45,244 nt of DNA from Planctomycetota bacterium (GCA_013349615.1 DUZJ01000023.1:1-45244), one strand, 5' to 3'. Shown: positions 1 through 8,306, numbered from the stretch's first letter. Made by a program: numbers and translations. Notes: generated by a model from the sequence alone, not told the origin.

Positions 1-590
1 CAATGCTGGCCGAAAGTGTTTATGTAAGCCGGAGCAAGCAAATTTTGGTGTATGTTCAACAGTTTGAAGGATTTTCAAAGCTCAACAATGCTGCCTGGGC
101 AAACTTTTGACGCAGGCGTCATATATGAAAATAATTTTTAAAAGATGTGTTTTTTTGCATTAAAGCACGCCTTTTTTGCAATTTTTTACCATTTTTTTTA
201 AATTTTTTCGCCTCTACCAAACAATCAACACCTCTTTTTATGAGCAGTTAAACCCTCTCCTCTCCCCCCGTCCTGAAAAAAAGCGATTCCGGCACCCCAA
301 AAGTTGATACAAAATCCCCAAAGGTCCTCTTGCATCTTGGATCTGTTGTCTTCATACCTTTGTGGTAAATACATCTGTGAAAATTCGTGCAAACTTGTGC
401 CGGCGAAAGCGGGTATCCGTGTATATCCGGGCTAATACACGGCCACCAATTCGCTAATTCTCTAATCCTCTAATTCCCTCTTTCGTCTTGAGTCTTGCTT
501 CTTGCGTCTGTTCCTAATCCGCGTCTAAAAAATTCGTGTAATTCATGTCAATTCGTGGCTAATTTTTTTCTCAAAAAAGTTAGATTTTTA
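1..590. other. Gene-poor left edge
   Basis: I see no convincing gene here. One short frame (3-110, plus) stays open to a TGA at 108-110 and could be the last 35 codons of a gene that starts outside the window, but I recognise no family in it. The rest is AT-rich with long T and A runs (about 130-230), then text of the type that accumulates between genes in this group of organisms (about 360-560, short near-repeats such as AATTCGTG and CTAATTC). Confidence 0.4.
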
Positions 591-619
591 TTGAACATTT
601 AGGGGGAGTTTGGTATAAT
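591..619 (+). promoter_or_regulatory. Strong sigma-70 type promoter
   Basis: TTGAAC at 591-596 and a perfect TATAAT at 614-619 are separated by 17 bases, the ideal spacing. Transcription should start near 626, exactly at the first of three mini-hairpins. No convincing protein gene follows, so the promoter may serve a non-coding RNA. Confidence 0.6.
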
Positions 620-626
620 ACAAAAC

Positions 627-680
627 GCCATAGAAATGGCAGATTAGCGGAGAACCGCACGTCTTAGTATCAGCAGATAC
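627..680 (+). ncRNA. Candidate structured RNA: three tandem tetraloop hairpins
   Basis: Three small perfect hairpins follow each other: GCCAT-AGAA-ATGGC (627-640), GCGG-AGAA-CCGC (647-658) and GTATC-AGCA-GATAC (667-680). The spacers are 6 and 8 bases and the first two loops are identical. The array begins at the predicted start site of the promoter at 591-619. I do not recognise a known riboswitch or RNA family. It could be a small RNA, a leader, or chance. The 3' end is unknown because no terminator is visible in the next 100 bases. Confidence 0.35.
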
Positions 681-743
681 ACGCAAAAATAAGTTCAAAT
701 TCAAAGGAAACTACGAACTATGAACAATGAACTACTCACGAGC

Positions 744-958
744 ATCGAGAATCCAACTTTAGCTCACTTTAGGCACTTTAGCTCACTCTTCACTAACCCA
801 AACCGCCCAAACGCCCCAAAATCAACAGCCTCCCGTCACACCTGTCATTCCCGCGCAGGCGGGAATCCATTACGACATACGCAATACGATATACGATATA
901 CGATTATCGAGAATCCAACTTTAGCTCACTTTAGGCACTTTAGCTCACTTTTCACTAA
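744..958. repeat. 53-bp direct repeat pair with a REP-like palindrome between
   Basis: The segments 744-796 and 906-958 are direct repeats differing at one position. Each carries TTTAGCTCACTTTAGGCAC and a second TTTAGCTCACT. A diverged inverted relative lies in the flhB-fliR gap (43840-43978). Between the copies, 844-869 is a palindrome with arms ATTCCCGC and GCGGGAAT, of the dispersed REP type known in many bacteria. An ORF can be read through the block but its composition follows the repeats, so I do not call a gene. Confidence 0.75.
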
Positions 959-1007
959 TTTTTCCTCTACAACTGTAGAGAGCGCACTACAAATCGCTCA
1001 TTTTATG

Positions 1008-1210
1008 CAAAACAAACCCAATTTCCAAAAAGCCCAAATGAACGTAAGTGATTATATTACAAGGGAATATGGAAAAAAGGACACTTGGTGGAGTGGGAAA
1101 AACAAACCCAATTCAAACCCAATACAAACCCAATCAAACCCAATTAAAGCCAATAAAATGCCAAAACAAACCCAATACAAACCCAAACAAACCCAATTTC
1201 AGAGGAAAAA
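1008..1210 (+). repeat. AAACCCAAT-rich repeat tract (NKPN-type)
   Basis: The tract contains many copies of ACAAACCCAAT and variants, densest at 1100-1200. It reads as N-K-P-N or N-P-I-Q-T-Q in different frames. I know such NKPN-rich short hypothetical ORFs from planctomycete assemblies, where they look like repeats annotated as proteins rather than conserved genes. It ends about 50 bases from the stop codon of the minus-strand gene beginning at 3088. Confidence 0.5.
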
Positions 1211-1252
1211 AATGCTGCTGCGGGCGTTTTCAAGCGTGGCGGCCCGAATGCT

Positions 1253-3088
1253 TCAGCCGCGATGGGAGGATTTTAGTAAGACCTTGAAGATATCAAAAAC
1301 CGTTACCAGGCCCTGCACTTTGCCTTGTTGGTCAACGACAGGTAAACACAACCTGCCGGCCTTGCATATATGTTCCATCATTGCCGGAAGCGCCGTCTCC
1401 GGCGTAACGGTGCAGGTAGGTTTGTTCATTACCCACTTGACCTTGATTTGAAGTGTAGCGTCATCCATTGGTCGGCGCCATTTGGAAAATGTCGGGCGCA
1501 AGTAGGGGCTAAGTGCTCCTGTTAAATCAGACTTCGATACAACACCTTCCGGTATTTTCCCTCGGCCTATCATCATATAGTCGCCGTTACGTTGTTGAAT
1601 CGTTGCAAGGGCCTTCTGTACGCTATCGTCAGGGTCTCCCCAAATGACATTTATCTGCATAATGTCTTTTGCACATAAGGCCAACGAAGCGTCTTCACTA
1701 CCAAGCGGCAACTTTTCAGCCATGACGGATGGAGTCGGCTCGCCCGGAAGAACAGCAGAGGAGCGGGTCATTTTTTGAATGGCTCCGGAAATGGGACGCT
1801 TTTCACTCTTGTCCGCCTCAGCCGTCAGAGGCGCTTTCACATTAACATCATCGCTCTTCTGCTCTGCGGCTGCTTCGGTTTTCTCCTCCGGGGCAGCTTT
1901 GGGCTCCTCCGCAGCAACTGCAGGGCGCTCCTGCTCTGTGGCAACCTCGGGCTGTCCCTCTGTGGCAGCCTCAGGCTTCCGGTCTACAGCATCTTCGGGG
2001 TCTTGTTGTGCGGCACTTTTATCTGCAGCGATGGCTTCTTTAGCTGCCGACTCTGCTTTCTCAGCAGTAGCGTCCCCCTCAGTTGGGGCTGCTTCTTTAG
2101 TATTTTTTTCAGCCTTGGTTTTCTCCTCAGCGGCCTTTTCATCTGCAGGCTCTTGCGGTTTAGATTTCTCCACCCCCTCACTGACGTTCGGGGCTCTGCT
2201 TTCGGCCTCCTCCTCACTAACGTTCGGGGCACCGCTTTCGGCTTCGTCCACGGCCTCGCTGACGTTTGGGGCTTTGCTTTCGGCCTCTTTCACCCCCTCA
2301 CTGACGTTCGTGGTTTTGCTTTCAGCATCTTCCACAGCCTCACTAACGTTCGGGGCTTTGCTTTCGGCCTCTTTCACCCCCTCACTGACGTTCGTGGTTT
2401 TGCTTTCAGCATCTTCCACAGCCTCGTTGGCGTTCTGGGCTTTGCTTTCAGCATCTTCCGCAGCCTCACTGGCGTTCTGGGCCTTGCTTCCGGCTTTAGA
2501 TTTGCCGGCAAGGATTGCTTTTGGGAAAATGATGCCGCACTTGAAGGTTGGACAAGGTCCAACTGTCATCTCGTATGGAACAAACATCAATTCTTCATCG
2601 CCGGCCAAGCCTATCTTTTTCTCAGAATCATCCCACGGGCTTCCGATAAAAGTATTGGTTTGTACGAATCGGTCGTGGCCATCCAATTCTTTTTGGAAGA
2701 CCCTGTCCCACGCGCCGACCAGCGCATCGCCTACTTCCGTTAATATATTACCGAGCTGCCCTGCCTTTTCGAGTGAGGCGGATTCTATGTTTTCCAGTAT
2801 CATCTGCTCGGGATGCATAGCAACAACACCGGCCAGAATAAATAGTCCCTGCCGGTCGAACACTAATTGGAAAGTGCCGTCCAGCTCACCTTCAGCCTTG
2901 ACAGAGTAGACGACTATGAAGTCCTTAAAGCGTGTTTTAAGACCTATGACCGTTTCCGGGCCCACTTGCTGCCGACTACAAACCATATCCACGCTGAACA
3001 TGCCGGAGATATCGCCACAAAAGGTCTTAAATGATTTCTCTGCTAATTCTATGACTCGTGATTCAAGTTCTGTTTGGGAGGGCGCCAT
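1253..3088 (-). CDS. CheX/CheC-like domain, repeat linker and CBS pair fusion
   Basis: The 611-residue protein has three parts. Residues 1-190 resemble the CheC/CheX family of CheY-P phosphatases, with the helix QLGNILTEVGDALVGAW near 111-127. The catalytic Glu of the family's E-I-G-N motif appears to be Gln (Q111-L-G-N114), so phosphatase activity is doubtful. Residues 201-430 are a low-complexity acidic Ala/Glu linker that starts with eight repeats of about 14 residues. Residues about 470-605 form two CBS domains, usually nucleotide-sensing. There is no signal peptide. It stands alone on the minus strand and a stand-alone CBS-pair gene lies 900 bases away. A link between chemotaxis or motor control and nucleotide sensing is inference. 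Confidence 0.75.
   Translation of the reverse strand: MAPSQTELESRVIELAEKSFKTFCGDISGMFSVDMVCSRQQVGPETVIGLKTRFKDFIVVYSVKAEGELDGTFQLVFDRQGLFILAGVVAMHPEQMILENIESASLEKAGQLGNILTEVGDALVGAWDRVFQKELDGHDRFVQTNTFIGSPWDDSEKKIGLAGDEELMFVPYEMTVGPCPTFKCGIIFPKAILAGKSKAGSKAQNASEAAEDAESKAQNANEAVEDAESKTTNVSEGVKEAESKAPNVSEAVEDAESKTTNVSEGVKEAESKAPNVSEAVDEAESGAPNVSEEEAESRAPNVSEGVEKSKPQEPADEKAAEEKTKAEKNTKEAAPTEGDATAEKAESAAKEAIAADKSAAQQDPEDAVDRKPEAATEGQPEVATEQERPAVAAEEPKAAPEEKTEAAAEQKSDDVNVKAPLTAEADKSEKRPISGAIQKMTRSSAVLPGEPTPSVMAEKLPLGSEDASLALCAKDIMQINVIWGDPDDSVQKALATIQQRNGDYMMIGRGKIPEGVVSKSDLTGALSPYLRPTFSKWRRPMDDATLQIKVKWVMNKPTCTVTPETALPAMMEHICKAGRLCLPVVDQQGKVQGLVTVFDIFKVLLKSSHRG
2159..2488 (-). repeat. 42-bp tandem repeats inside the CheX-CBS gene
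   Basis: About eight units of 14 codons (consensus SKAPNVSEAVEDAE, one unit shortened) encode residues 201-310. Units alternate between SKTTNVSEGVKEAE and SKAPNVSEAVEDAE types, which suggests duplication of a two-unit block. The opposite strand reads as CTCACTGACGTTCG repeats. Length variation between strains is expected. Confidence 0.85.
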
Positions 3089-3386
3089 TAGATGAGCCTA
3101 ATTATTTAGCCTGTTTGATGGTTCCCAAACGCATCTTATCGCGTTTGAGGTCTCCGAACACTATCTGGAACTTTCTATGTATAATAACAATACGCCTGTA
3201 ACACATTCGTCTTCGATATACTATCCCCTATTATTCTCGATATCTTTTGGCGTTACTTTAAGAATTTTTTCTATATATTTAGATTCCTTTCGTCAGCAAA
3301 TGCGTAAAAAGCCGATTTAATTGAAGCTCGAAAGGCTTTTTCCCGCTACAAAATCGTCTTTTTTTTAATCTTTGATTCGAATCTTT

Positions 3387-3413
3387 GATATTGAAGCTGG
3401 CTTCTGCCGATAA
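3387..3413 (+). promoter_or_regulatory. Candidate sigma-28 (FliA) promoter
   Basis: GCCGATAA at 3406-3413 matches the sigma-28 -10 consensus exactly. The -35 position (3387-3390, GATA) matches TAAA poorly with a 15-base spacer. It would serve the genes at 3505 and 3973. FliA is encoded in this window, which supports the idea, but the weak -35 keeps it tentative. Confidence 0.35.
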
Positions 3414-3443
3414 ATGAAGAAGGATTTTGCCGCCGAAAGCGGG

Positions 3444-3486
3444 CCCCGTTAGAGCTTTTTGCCGTGGTGCCTCTAACAAGGTGGGG
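3444..3486. repeat. Palindromic element, F-like
   Basis: Arms CCCCGTTAGAG and CTCTAAC(AA)GGTGGGG are separated by 16 bases. The arms resemble those of the element at 9523-9584 (CCCGTTAGA/TCTAACGGG). It ends just before the AAGGAG ribosome site of the gene at 3505, so it sits in that gene's leader. Confidence 0.5.
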
Positions 3487-3504
3487 TAGAAAGGAGATAA
3501 TTCG

Positions 3505-3924
3505 ATGAGAAGCAAGAATTTATTGGCCGTTGCCGCAGGCCTGGCTGCCTGCGTACTGGTGGTTTTGTCTTCCAAGTCAATTCAAGGCGGGCAAAAAAAG
3601 TATGAACTCCGACCGCAAGTTACCATACCAGAATACAGAACCGATGCAGCGCGTGCCATAGATGCCTATGAGCGTCTGATGAACCGGTATATGGGCCTGA
3701 CCGAAAGGAATTTAATCAGGATTGAAACAAACCTGGGTAATATTGTTAAAAAATTAGATTCCATCGACCGTAGATTAACCGAGCTTTCCGCAAGAATGAC
3801 AAGAATCGAAAAGGCGCTTGGCGCCGGTCAGGCCAAACCACCGGTTGAGGGCGTGCTCCAACACAAAAAAGAGCGTTTGGCGCCCCAGAAAAAACGCGAT
3901 AAGGAACTTTTGCCATCTTCTTAG
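3505..3924 (+). CDS. Small membrane-anchored coiled-coil protein
   Basis: A 139-residue protein. Residues 1-28 form an N-terminal signal or anchor (MRSKNLLAVAAGLAACVLVVL). A helical segment at about 60-110 has heptad-like spacing (NLGNIVKKLDSIDRRLTEL), and the tail is basic and polar. I recognise no family. The start is supported by AAGGAG at 3491-3496. It is followed closely by a CBS-pair gene, probably in one transcript, and preceded by a candidate sigma-28 promoter. A role in motility is only a guess. Confidence 0.65.
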   Translation: MRSKNLLAVAAGLAACVLVVLSSKSIQGGQKKYELRPQVTIPEYRTDAARAIDAYERLMNRYMGLTERNLIRIETNLGNIVKKLDSIDRRLTELSARMTRIEKALGAGQAKPPVEGVLQHKKERLAPQKKRDKELLPSS

Positions 3925-3972
3925 GATATTTTGATGTCCAAAAAACATGCTGCTAAAAAGGGGGAGGACACG

Positions 3973-4380
3973 ATGCCCAAGGCAAAAGACGTTATGACAA
4001 AAGATGTAATCAGTGTAACAAAAGAGACCACGATATATGAGGCGATGGAGCTTCTGCTAAAAAACCAAATTACGGGTATGCCCGTCGTCGCCGATGATAT
4101 GAGCCTGGTAGGGATTATTACGGAGAAGGATTGCCTGCGGTTATTCTACGCCGATGAAGATGAAAAAAATAAAACAGTCGGGCATTTTATGACGCAACCT
4201 GCAGTTCACTATAACGAAGATGACAGCCTGCAGAGTGTTTGTGATTTTATGATGATTAATTATTTCAGAAGGATTCCGGTCACATCAAAGAACGGACAAG
4301 TAGTCGGCATTCTCAGCAGACCAGATGTAATCGAACACATTCTTCAGCTAAGACGTGATGAAAAGGTCCATGCCGGCTGA
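3973..4380 (+). CDS. Stand-alone CBS-pair protein
   Basis: About 135 residues made almost entirely of two CBS domains: one begins at KAKDVMTKDVISVTKETTI and carries GMPVV and GIITEKD, the other contains MTQPAVHY, RRIPV and GILSRPDVIEHI. CBS pairs bind adenine nucleotides or SAM and usually regulate a partner. I prefer the ATG at 3973 because GGGGAGG lies directly upstream; an upstream start at 3931/3934 would add a basic tail of about 13 residues. The gene follows the one at 3505 by about 48 bases, or less with the longer start. Confidence 0.85.
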   Translation: MPKAKDVMTKDVISVTKETTIYEAMELLLKNQITGMPVVADDMSLVGIITEKDCLRLFYADEDEKNKTVGHFMTQPAVHYNEDDSLQSVCDFMMINYFRRIPVTSKNGQVVGILSRPDVIEHILQLRRDEKVHAG

Positions 4381-5124
4381 GAAAACAGGATGAAAACCAC
4401 CGCAGACAATTTGCCTGCCCGCCAACTAAAAATCAATCCGTATATTTCACGGTTTTTTTGCCACGAAAAAATTAACCGCAGAGCACACCGAGAGCACAGA
4501 GAGTTTTTAGACAGGATGATAGGGTAAGGTGGATTGAACTGTTTTCGGAAAAGAAGTAAAAAAATTTTCAAATATCCATATTTACCCCGATTGACAAATC
4601 TGCGGAATTGTGGTACACAGCGCTTTTAGCAATTCTGAGAGAGTTTCTTTGCTGTTTTGTGCGAGTGTGGGCCGTTTTTTTTGGCGAAAATCGGCTGGAA
4701 AATGAGGTATGGCGGGTAGGAGGCATAAAGACAGAGGACAGAGGGCAGAAGACAGAGCGCGGAGGACAAAAAAATTGTCAAAAATTAGAAAAAATCCTTG
4801 CAAAGACGATTGCTCCTGTGTTACAATAAGGAAAATTAAGAAGCGAAGGCAGTCAAAAATTATCATAATCTTTTTGTTGCCATCATAAACTTGTATTCTA
4901 TTTCATACCGAACCTGCCTTCCAAAGCCAGTAGTTTCTTTATTTGGCGTCCTGCGCGCGTTGCTCAGGGTGTTAGAAGAAGAATCCAGGTACAAAAGATG
5001 CGGAATTTGGGAGATAGATTGAGCATATCAATGTGCAACAAACTTCGCTTGCGCGAAACGGGTGCAGGTGCGTTGGCTGTACGGTCATAATATATTTATC
5101 AAAAGTTTTTGAAAGGGCGAAAAA
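4381..5124. other. 744-base intergenic region
   Basis: No gene is visible. The first 200 bases are AT-rich remnants; 4730-4770 is a short purine-rich run with repeated AGGACAGAG-like units. A promoter lies at 4798-4827, which leaves a leader of almost 290 bases before the GLUG gene. I see no riboswitch that I can name in it. Confidence 0.5.
4798..4827 (+). promoter_or_regulatory. Sigma-70 type promoter for the GLUG gene
   Basis: TTGCAA (4798-4803) and TACAAT (4822-4827) are separated by 18 bases. It is the best match upstream of the gene at 5125. Confidence 0.45.
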
Positions 5125-6804
5125 ATGAAACACAAAATCATACCAATAATGGCAGTGGTAATGTGGGTACTATGCTTTTTTGCATTACCGGCGCAGGCCA
5201 AATATGGCGGGGGTACGGGAGAGCCGAATGACCCATATCGGATTTATACGGCGGCTCAGATGAATGAGATTGGGCTGAGTGGGAATTGGGATGACCGGGA
5301 CAAGTGCTTTAAGCTGATGGAGGATATTGATCTTGGTGGGTATACGGGGGAGGAGTTCAATATCATTGGATACTGGGTAGGTTGGGGTTCTCCTGACAAT
5401 AGACCCTTCACCGGCGTTTTTGACGGCAACAACCATATAATCTCAAACTTTACATACACTTCTGCAGGAACTAACTTCATAGGACTCTTCAGCTACGTTA
5501 ACGATCCTAATGCAGTAATCAAAGATTTAGGATTGATTGACCCTAATGTTGATGCGGGGACGGGAAGCTATGTTGGTTCGCTGGTCGGAGTGATATGGAA
5601 TGGAACGGTCGCCAACTGTTACGTTGAGGGCGGTAGTGTTGCGGGGAGCTTTGAAGTCGGCGGACTGGTGGGATGGAATTATGAGGGCACAATCAGCAAT
5701 TGCTATTCAAAAGGCCACATTTCGGGTGATTATTCTGTCGGCGGCTTGGTGGGACAAGATGGCTCGTGTAGTCCGTTGGAGTGCTTCGGTGGTACGATAT
5801 CCAACTGCTATTCGACCGGCAGCGTTACGGGGGGTGGGCGTGTCGGCGGACTGGTGGGAGATAATAGGGGCACAATCACCAACTGCTATTCGACCGGCAG
5901 CATTACGGGAGAGCGATTGGTCGGCGGACTGGTGGGAGAGAATATAGGCACAATCACGAACTCCTATTCTACCGGCAACGTTACGGGAAATAACAGCGTC
6001 GGTGGGCTTGCGGGCAAAAATCACTGGGGGCTGGATGTATCGGTGCCCGGCACAATTACCAACTGCTATGCGACGGGCCCGGTTATAGGAGGAAATAACA
6101 GTATCGGCGGGCTTGTCGGAGAAAATTGGGCCAATATCACGATGTGCTATTCGGACAGCAACGTTATTGGAAAAACCTCAGTCGGGGGCCTGGTGGGAAA
6201 CCATTGCGTTATGGTCGTCGCAAACTGTTATGCCACGGGCGATGTTAACGGGATTGATGCTGTTGGTGGTTTGGTCGGAACAAACGGCATATTATATGGA
6301 GACGGCAGTGGCTGGAGTGGCACAGTTATTAGTTGCTATTCGACCGACAGCGTTATGGGAGACTTGAATGATGGTGGATTGATAGGCATAAACGAACTGG
6401 ATTCAATTGTTCTAAACTCATTCTGGGATGTCAACACCAGCGGACAGACGAGCAGTGCCGGTGGAACGGGTTTGCCAACAGCCCAGATGCAGATGCAGGT
6501 TACCTTTATGGACGCCGGGTGGGACTTTGTGGGAGAAAGAATAAATGGTAGCGAAGACATCTGGATGATGACCTGTGAGGGAATGAGCTATCCAAAGTTG
6601 AACTGGTGGCAGTCGGTACTGGGAGATTATTTCTGTCCGGATGGCGTAGATATGATTGATATGGAGCATCTGGCACTTCATTGGCTTGATACTGGCTGCG
6701 ATGAAACCAACGATTACTGCGACTGGGCTGAGATAAGTAATGACAGCACCATAAACTTTACAGACTTTGCAATACTCGCCGGCAATTGGCTGGCAGGTAA
6801 ATAG
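5125..6804 (+). CDS. Secreted GLUG-repeat protein with dockerin-like tail
   Basis: A 559-residue exported protein. Residues 1-26 are a signal peptide ending ALPAQA. A segment typical of this family follows (YRIYTAAQMNEIG, FDGNNHIISNFTY). Residues about 135-430 hold roughly ten GLUG-type repeats of the pattern VGGLVGxNxGTITNCYSTG, which form a beta-helix in related surface proteins. Residues about 500-559 resemble the dockerin-like tail common in Phycisphaerae, with paired Asp-rich loops (DGVDMIDMEHLALHWL; INFTDFAILAGNWL). The start follows a GAAAGGG ribosome site. The gene is monocistronic, with a terminator right after it. It is probably a surface or adhesive protein; substrate and partner are unknown. 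Confidence 0.9.
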   Translation: MKHKIIPIMAVVMWVLCFFALPAQAKYGGGTGEPNDPYRIYTAAQMNEIGLSGNWDDRDKCFKLMEDIDLGGYTGEEFNIIGYWVGWGSPDNRPFTGVFDGNNHIISNFTYTSAGTNFIGLFSYVNDPNAVIKDLGLIDPNVDAGTGSYVGSLVGVIWNGTVANCYVEGGSVAGSFEVGGLVGWNYEGTISNCYSKGHISGDYSVGGLVGQDGSCSPLECFGGTISNCYSTGSVTGGGRVGGLVGDNRGTITNCYSTGSITGERLVGGLVGENIGTITNSYSTGNVTGNNSVGGLAGKNHWGLDVSVPGTITNCYATGPVIGGNNSIGGLVGENWANITMCYSDSNVIGKTSVGGLVGNHCVMVVANCYATGDVNGIDAVGGLVGTNGILYGDGSGWSGTVISCYSTDSVMGDLNDGGLIGINELDSIVLNSFWDVNTSGQTSSAGGTGLPTAQMQMQVTFMDAGWDFVGERINGSEDIWMMTCEGMSYPKLNWWQSVLGDYFCPDGVDMIDMEHLALHWLDTGCDETNDYCDWAEISNDSTINFTDFAILAGNWLAGK

Positions 6805-6833
6805 CTATCTTGCAAATCTAATTTGTAATACAG

Positions 6834-6864
6834 GGCCGTGAGGATTAAACTTACGGCCTTTTTT
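6834..6864 (+). terminator. Rho-independent terminator after the GLUG gene
   Basis: A 9-bp stem (GGCCGTGAG/CTTACGGCC, one G-T pair) with a 7-base loop is followed by six T. It lies 30 bases after the stop codon. Confidence 0.85.
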
Positions 6865-6953
6865 ATTGTAGAAAACAAGTGAGCCAGCTTAAAAGACAGC
6901 TTCATCACAGGAAGTATGAAATATGCGGGCTAACGCGGGGTAATCAATCGATT

Positions 6954-7154
6954 TTAGCCATAGGTTTTACCGTCTTCATCCACGTAAGTAGTGCTCCTTG
7001 CGCGTTTAATCACCTTGACCGCTTTCGGCACTTCGTCCAGCTTGGGGACTTTGAACAGCATTCGGCACTTGCGGCATCTTATCCGACGGTCGGCGGCGCT
7101 GCCGTCGAGTAACCAGACGCTGCCACAAGCCGGGCATTGGGCAATAATCCGCAT
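6954..7154 (-). CDS. MJ0042-type zinc-ribbon protein
   Basis: A 66-residue protein with two CxxC knuckles (CPAC at about 8-11 and CRKC at about 32-35) around a short beta hairpin, followed by a basic tail. This is the MJ0042 zinc-ribbon pattern, usually the N-terminal piece of larger proteins; here it stands alone. A weak AAAGGT ribosome site precedes the ATG. It faces the GLUG gene tail-to-tail. Function is unknown; such ribbons mediate nucleic-acid or protein contacts. Confidence 0.75.
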   Translation of the reverse strand: MRIIAQCPACGSVWLLDGSAADRRIRCRKCRMLFKVPKLDEVPKAVKVIKRARSTTYVDEDGKTYG

Positions 7155-7385
7155 CAGTAAAGACCTTTGTCAAAAGTTAGGTACTGAAATTCGAGACCAA
7201 CTTAGGCACATAGTATTTTAGCCACAGACTCGATGTGCATCCATTATAAATTTCCCCACCCAAACAGAGCATTTGGCGCCTGGGGAAGTCCTTTCTCCTT
7301 GTCCTATAATATCACTTTATCGCAAGCAGTTTCATCGTTACTACGAAAAGTCTCAGGCCTGTGGGCCAAGCTGATGCTATTTCCC

Positions 7386-7414
7386 TTGATTTAGCTGTTT
7401 GAATGTGCTAACAT
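7386..7414 (+). promoter_or_regulatory. Possible promoter of the small ORF at 7439
   Basis: TTGATT (7386-7391) and TAACAT (7409-7414) have a 17-base spacer. The start site would lie about 18 bases before the ATG. Confidence 0.3.
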
Positions 7415-7438
7415 AGCCCTAACAGGGAGTGTGATGAT

Positions 7439-7678
7439 ATGGTAAAGAGAATCCCGTGTAGAATTGTTAGAAGCAAAGCTCTCGGCAAAAGCAGTAACGC
7501 CCTGCGGCAAGTGAGCACGTCAAATAATGCTTATCAACAGAGAAGCGATGTTGTTACCAGGCCCCCCAAATCCTACAAGTCGGCTTCGAGGACCCTTACC
7601 TATACAGACCTGCTTGAGATAACAAGAGCGTCAATAGATGACGGCCTAACGGGACAGATTCTTGATTGTTACGCGTGA
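7439..7678 (+). CDS. Small hypothetical protein
   Basis: A 79-residue basic protein with GGGAG nine bases before the ATG and a possible promoter just upstream. It has no signal peptide, membrane segment or motif that I recognise. Its C-terminus (YTDLLEITRASIDDGLTGQILDCYA) looks like a normal amphipathic helix, so it may be real. It lies alone between divergent or convergent neighbours. Confidence 0.4.
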   Translation: MVKRIPCRIVRSKALGKSSNALRQVSTSNNAYQQRSDVVTRPPKSYKSASRTLTYTDLLEITRASIDDGLTGQILDCYA

Positions 7679-7727
7679 GGCCCGGCTTTGCGATTTACAG
7701 GCGAAGGGCTTTGAAGAGCAGGTCAGC

Positions 7728-8216
7728 TTAGAGCAAATCTTTTAAGTAGTGTCTGAGGTAATAGCGGCATTGAGACAGTACCAACGCGCTTATCATTATG
7801 GTAACAAAAACTCCAGGTGAGACCTCATTTATTACGACGGCCAAAGCTGTGCCCGCGGCCGGTGGGTGCTCGACGTCCAAAGCTACCATAACAAAGATAG
7901 CAATTCCAACTGCAAGGGGATACTCAATGTAATAGGGGAGCGGGGTGAAATAGAATATAGCTCCAGCGGCTAATCCAACCAGATGGCCGCCGATGACATT
8001 TCTTGTTTGTGCGGCGTAGTCTTTGGGTACTGCGAATACGATAAAAGTGGTGGCGCCCATCGCGCTGATTACAACTATCCTGTCCCTGCCGAGGACGAGC
8101 ACAAGTACAAACAGGACAACGACAGCTAAAAAACTCTGCAAAAGGTAATTCTTCCAAAGCTTTTTGAATTTTCCCCTGATTGAAGTTTCCGATTTCATAT
8201 TTTGCGTAGCCATCAT
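7728..8216 (-). CDS. HPP family integral membrane protein
   Basis: A 162-residue protein with four predicted membrane segments and the family motif HPPAAGTALA near residue 117. Some HPP proteins have been linked to nitrite transport in cyanobacteria and plastids; the substrate here is unknown. No clear ribosome site precedes the ATG. It lies just past the end of the leftward flagellar operon but is separated from it by a hairpin, so it is probably an independent gene. Confidence 0.8.
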   Translation of the reverse strand: MMATQNMKSETSIRGKFKKLWKNYLLQSFLAVVVLFVLVLVLGRDRIVVISAMGATTFIVFAVPKDYAAQTRNVIGGHLVGLAAGAIFYFTPLPYYIEYPLAVGIAIFVMVALDVEHPPAAGTALAVVINEVSPGVFVTIMISALVLSQCRYYLRHYLKDLL

Positions 8217-8249
8217 ATTTTTTCAATATGCGGCCCCGAATATAAACAA

Positions 8250-8306
8250 AAGGACGGCGAGGAATGAATAAGCTTCGTGGTGCCAAGTTTACACATTTCC
8301 TCGCCG
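8250..8306 (-). terminator. Hairpin terminator of the leftward flagellar operon
   Basis: Perfect 10-bp arms CGGCGAGGAA (8255-8264) and TTCCTCGCCG (8297-8306) enclose 32 bases. Read on the minus strand the stem is followed by TCCTTTTGTTT. It lies about 80 bases after the stop of the FlgM-like gene. The long loop and imperfect T run make it a moderate candidate. Confidence 0.5.

Larger units (their letters stand above)
3089..3504. other. Divergent intergenic region
   Basis: This 416-base gap separates the CheX-CBS gene (minus) from the small anchored protein (plus). Apart from a candidate sigma-28 promoter (3387-3413) and a palindromic element (3444-3486), I see only AT-rich sequence. Confidence 0.5.

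Noticed and set aside
627..680. Known riboswitch such as c-di-GMP class I, or a tRNA
   Set aside because: The conserved CGCAAAGC core and GNRA/tetraloop receptor of that riboswitch are missing, and there is no cloverleaf; only three separate mini-hairpins.
720..1451. 243-codon plus-strand ORF
   Set aside because: It runs through two copies of a 53-bp repeat, a REP palindrome and the AAACCCAAT tract, then into the 3' end of the minus-strand CheX-CBS gene. Composition follows the repeats.
2159..2488. Regular 42-bp repeats considered as CRISPR
   Set aside because: Units are contiguous without unique spacers, lie in an open reading frame and code a regular 14-residue repeat.
1775..2909. Two long plus-strand ORFs (to 2743 and 2909)
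   Set aside because: Both are antisense to the low-complexity linker and tandem repeats of the CheX-CBS gene, which keeps other frames open. The minus-strand frame has recognisable domains.
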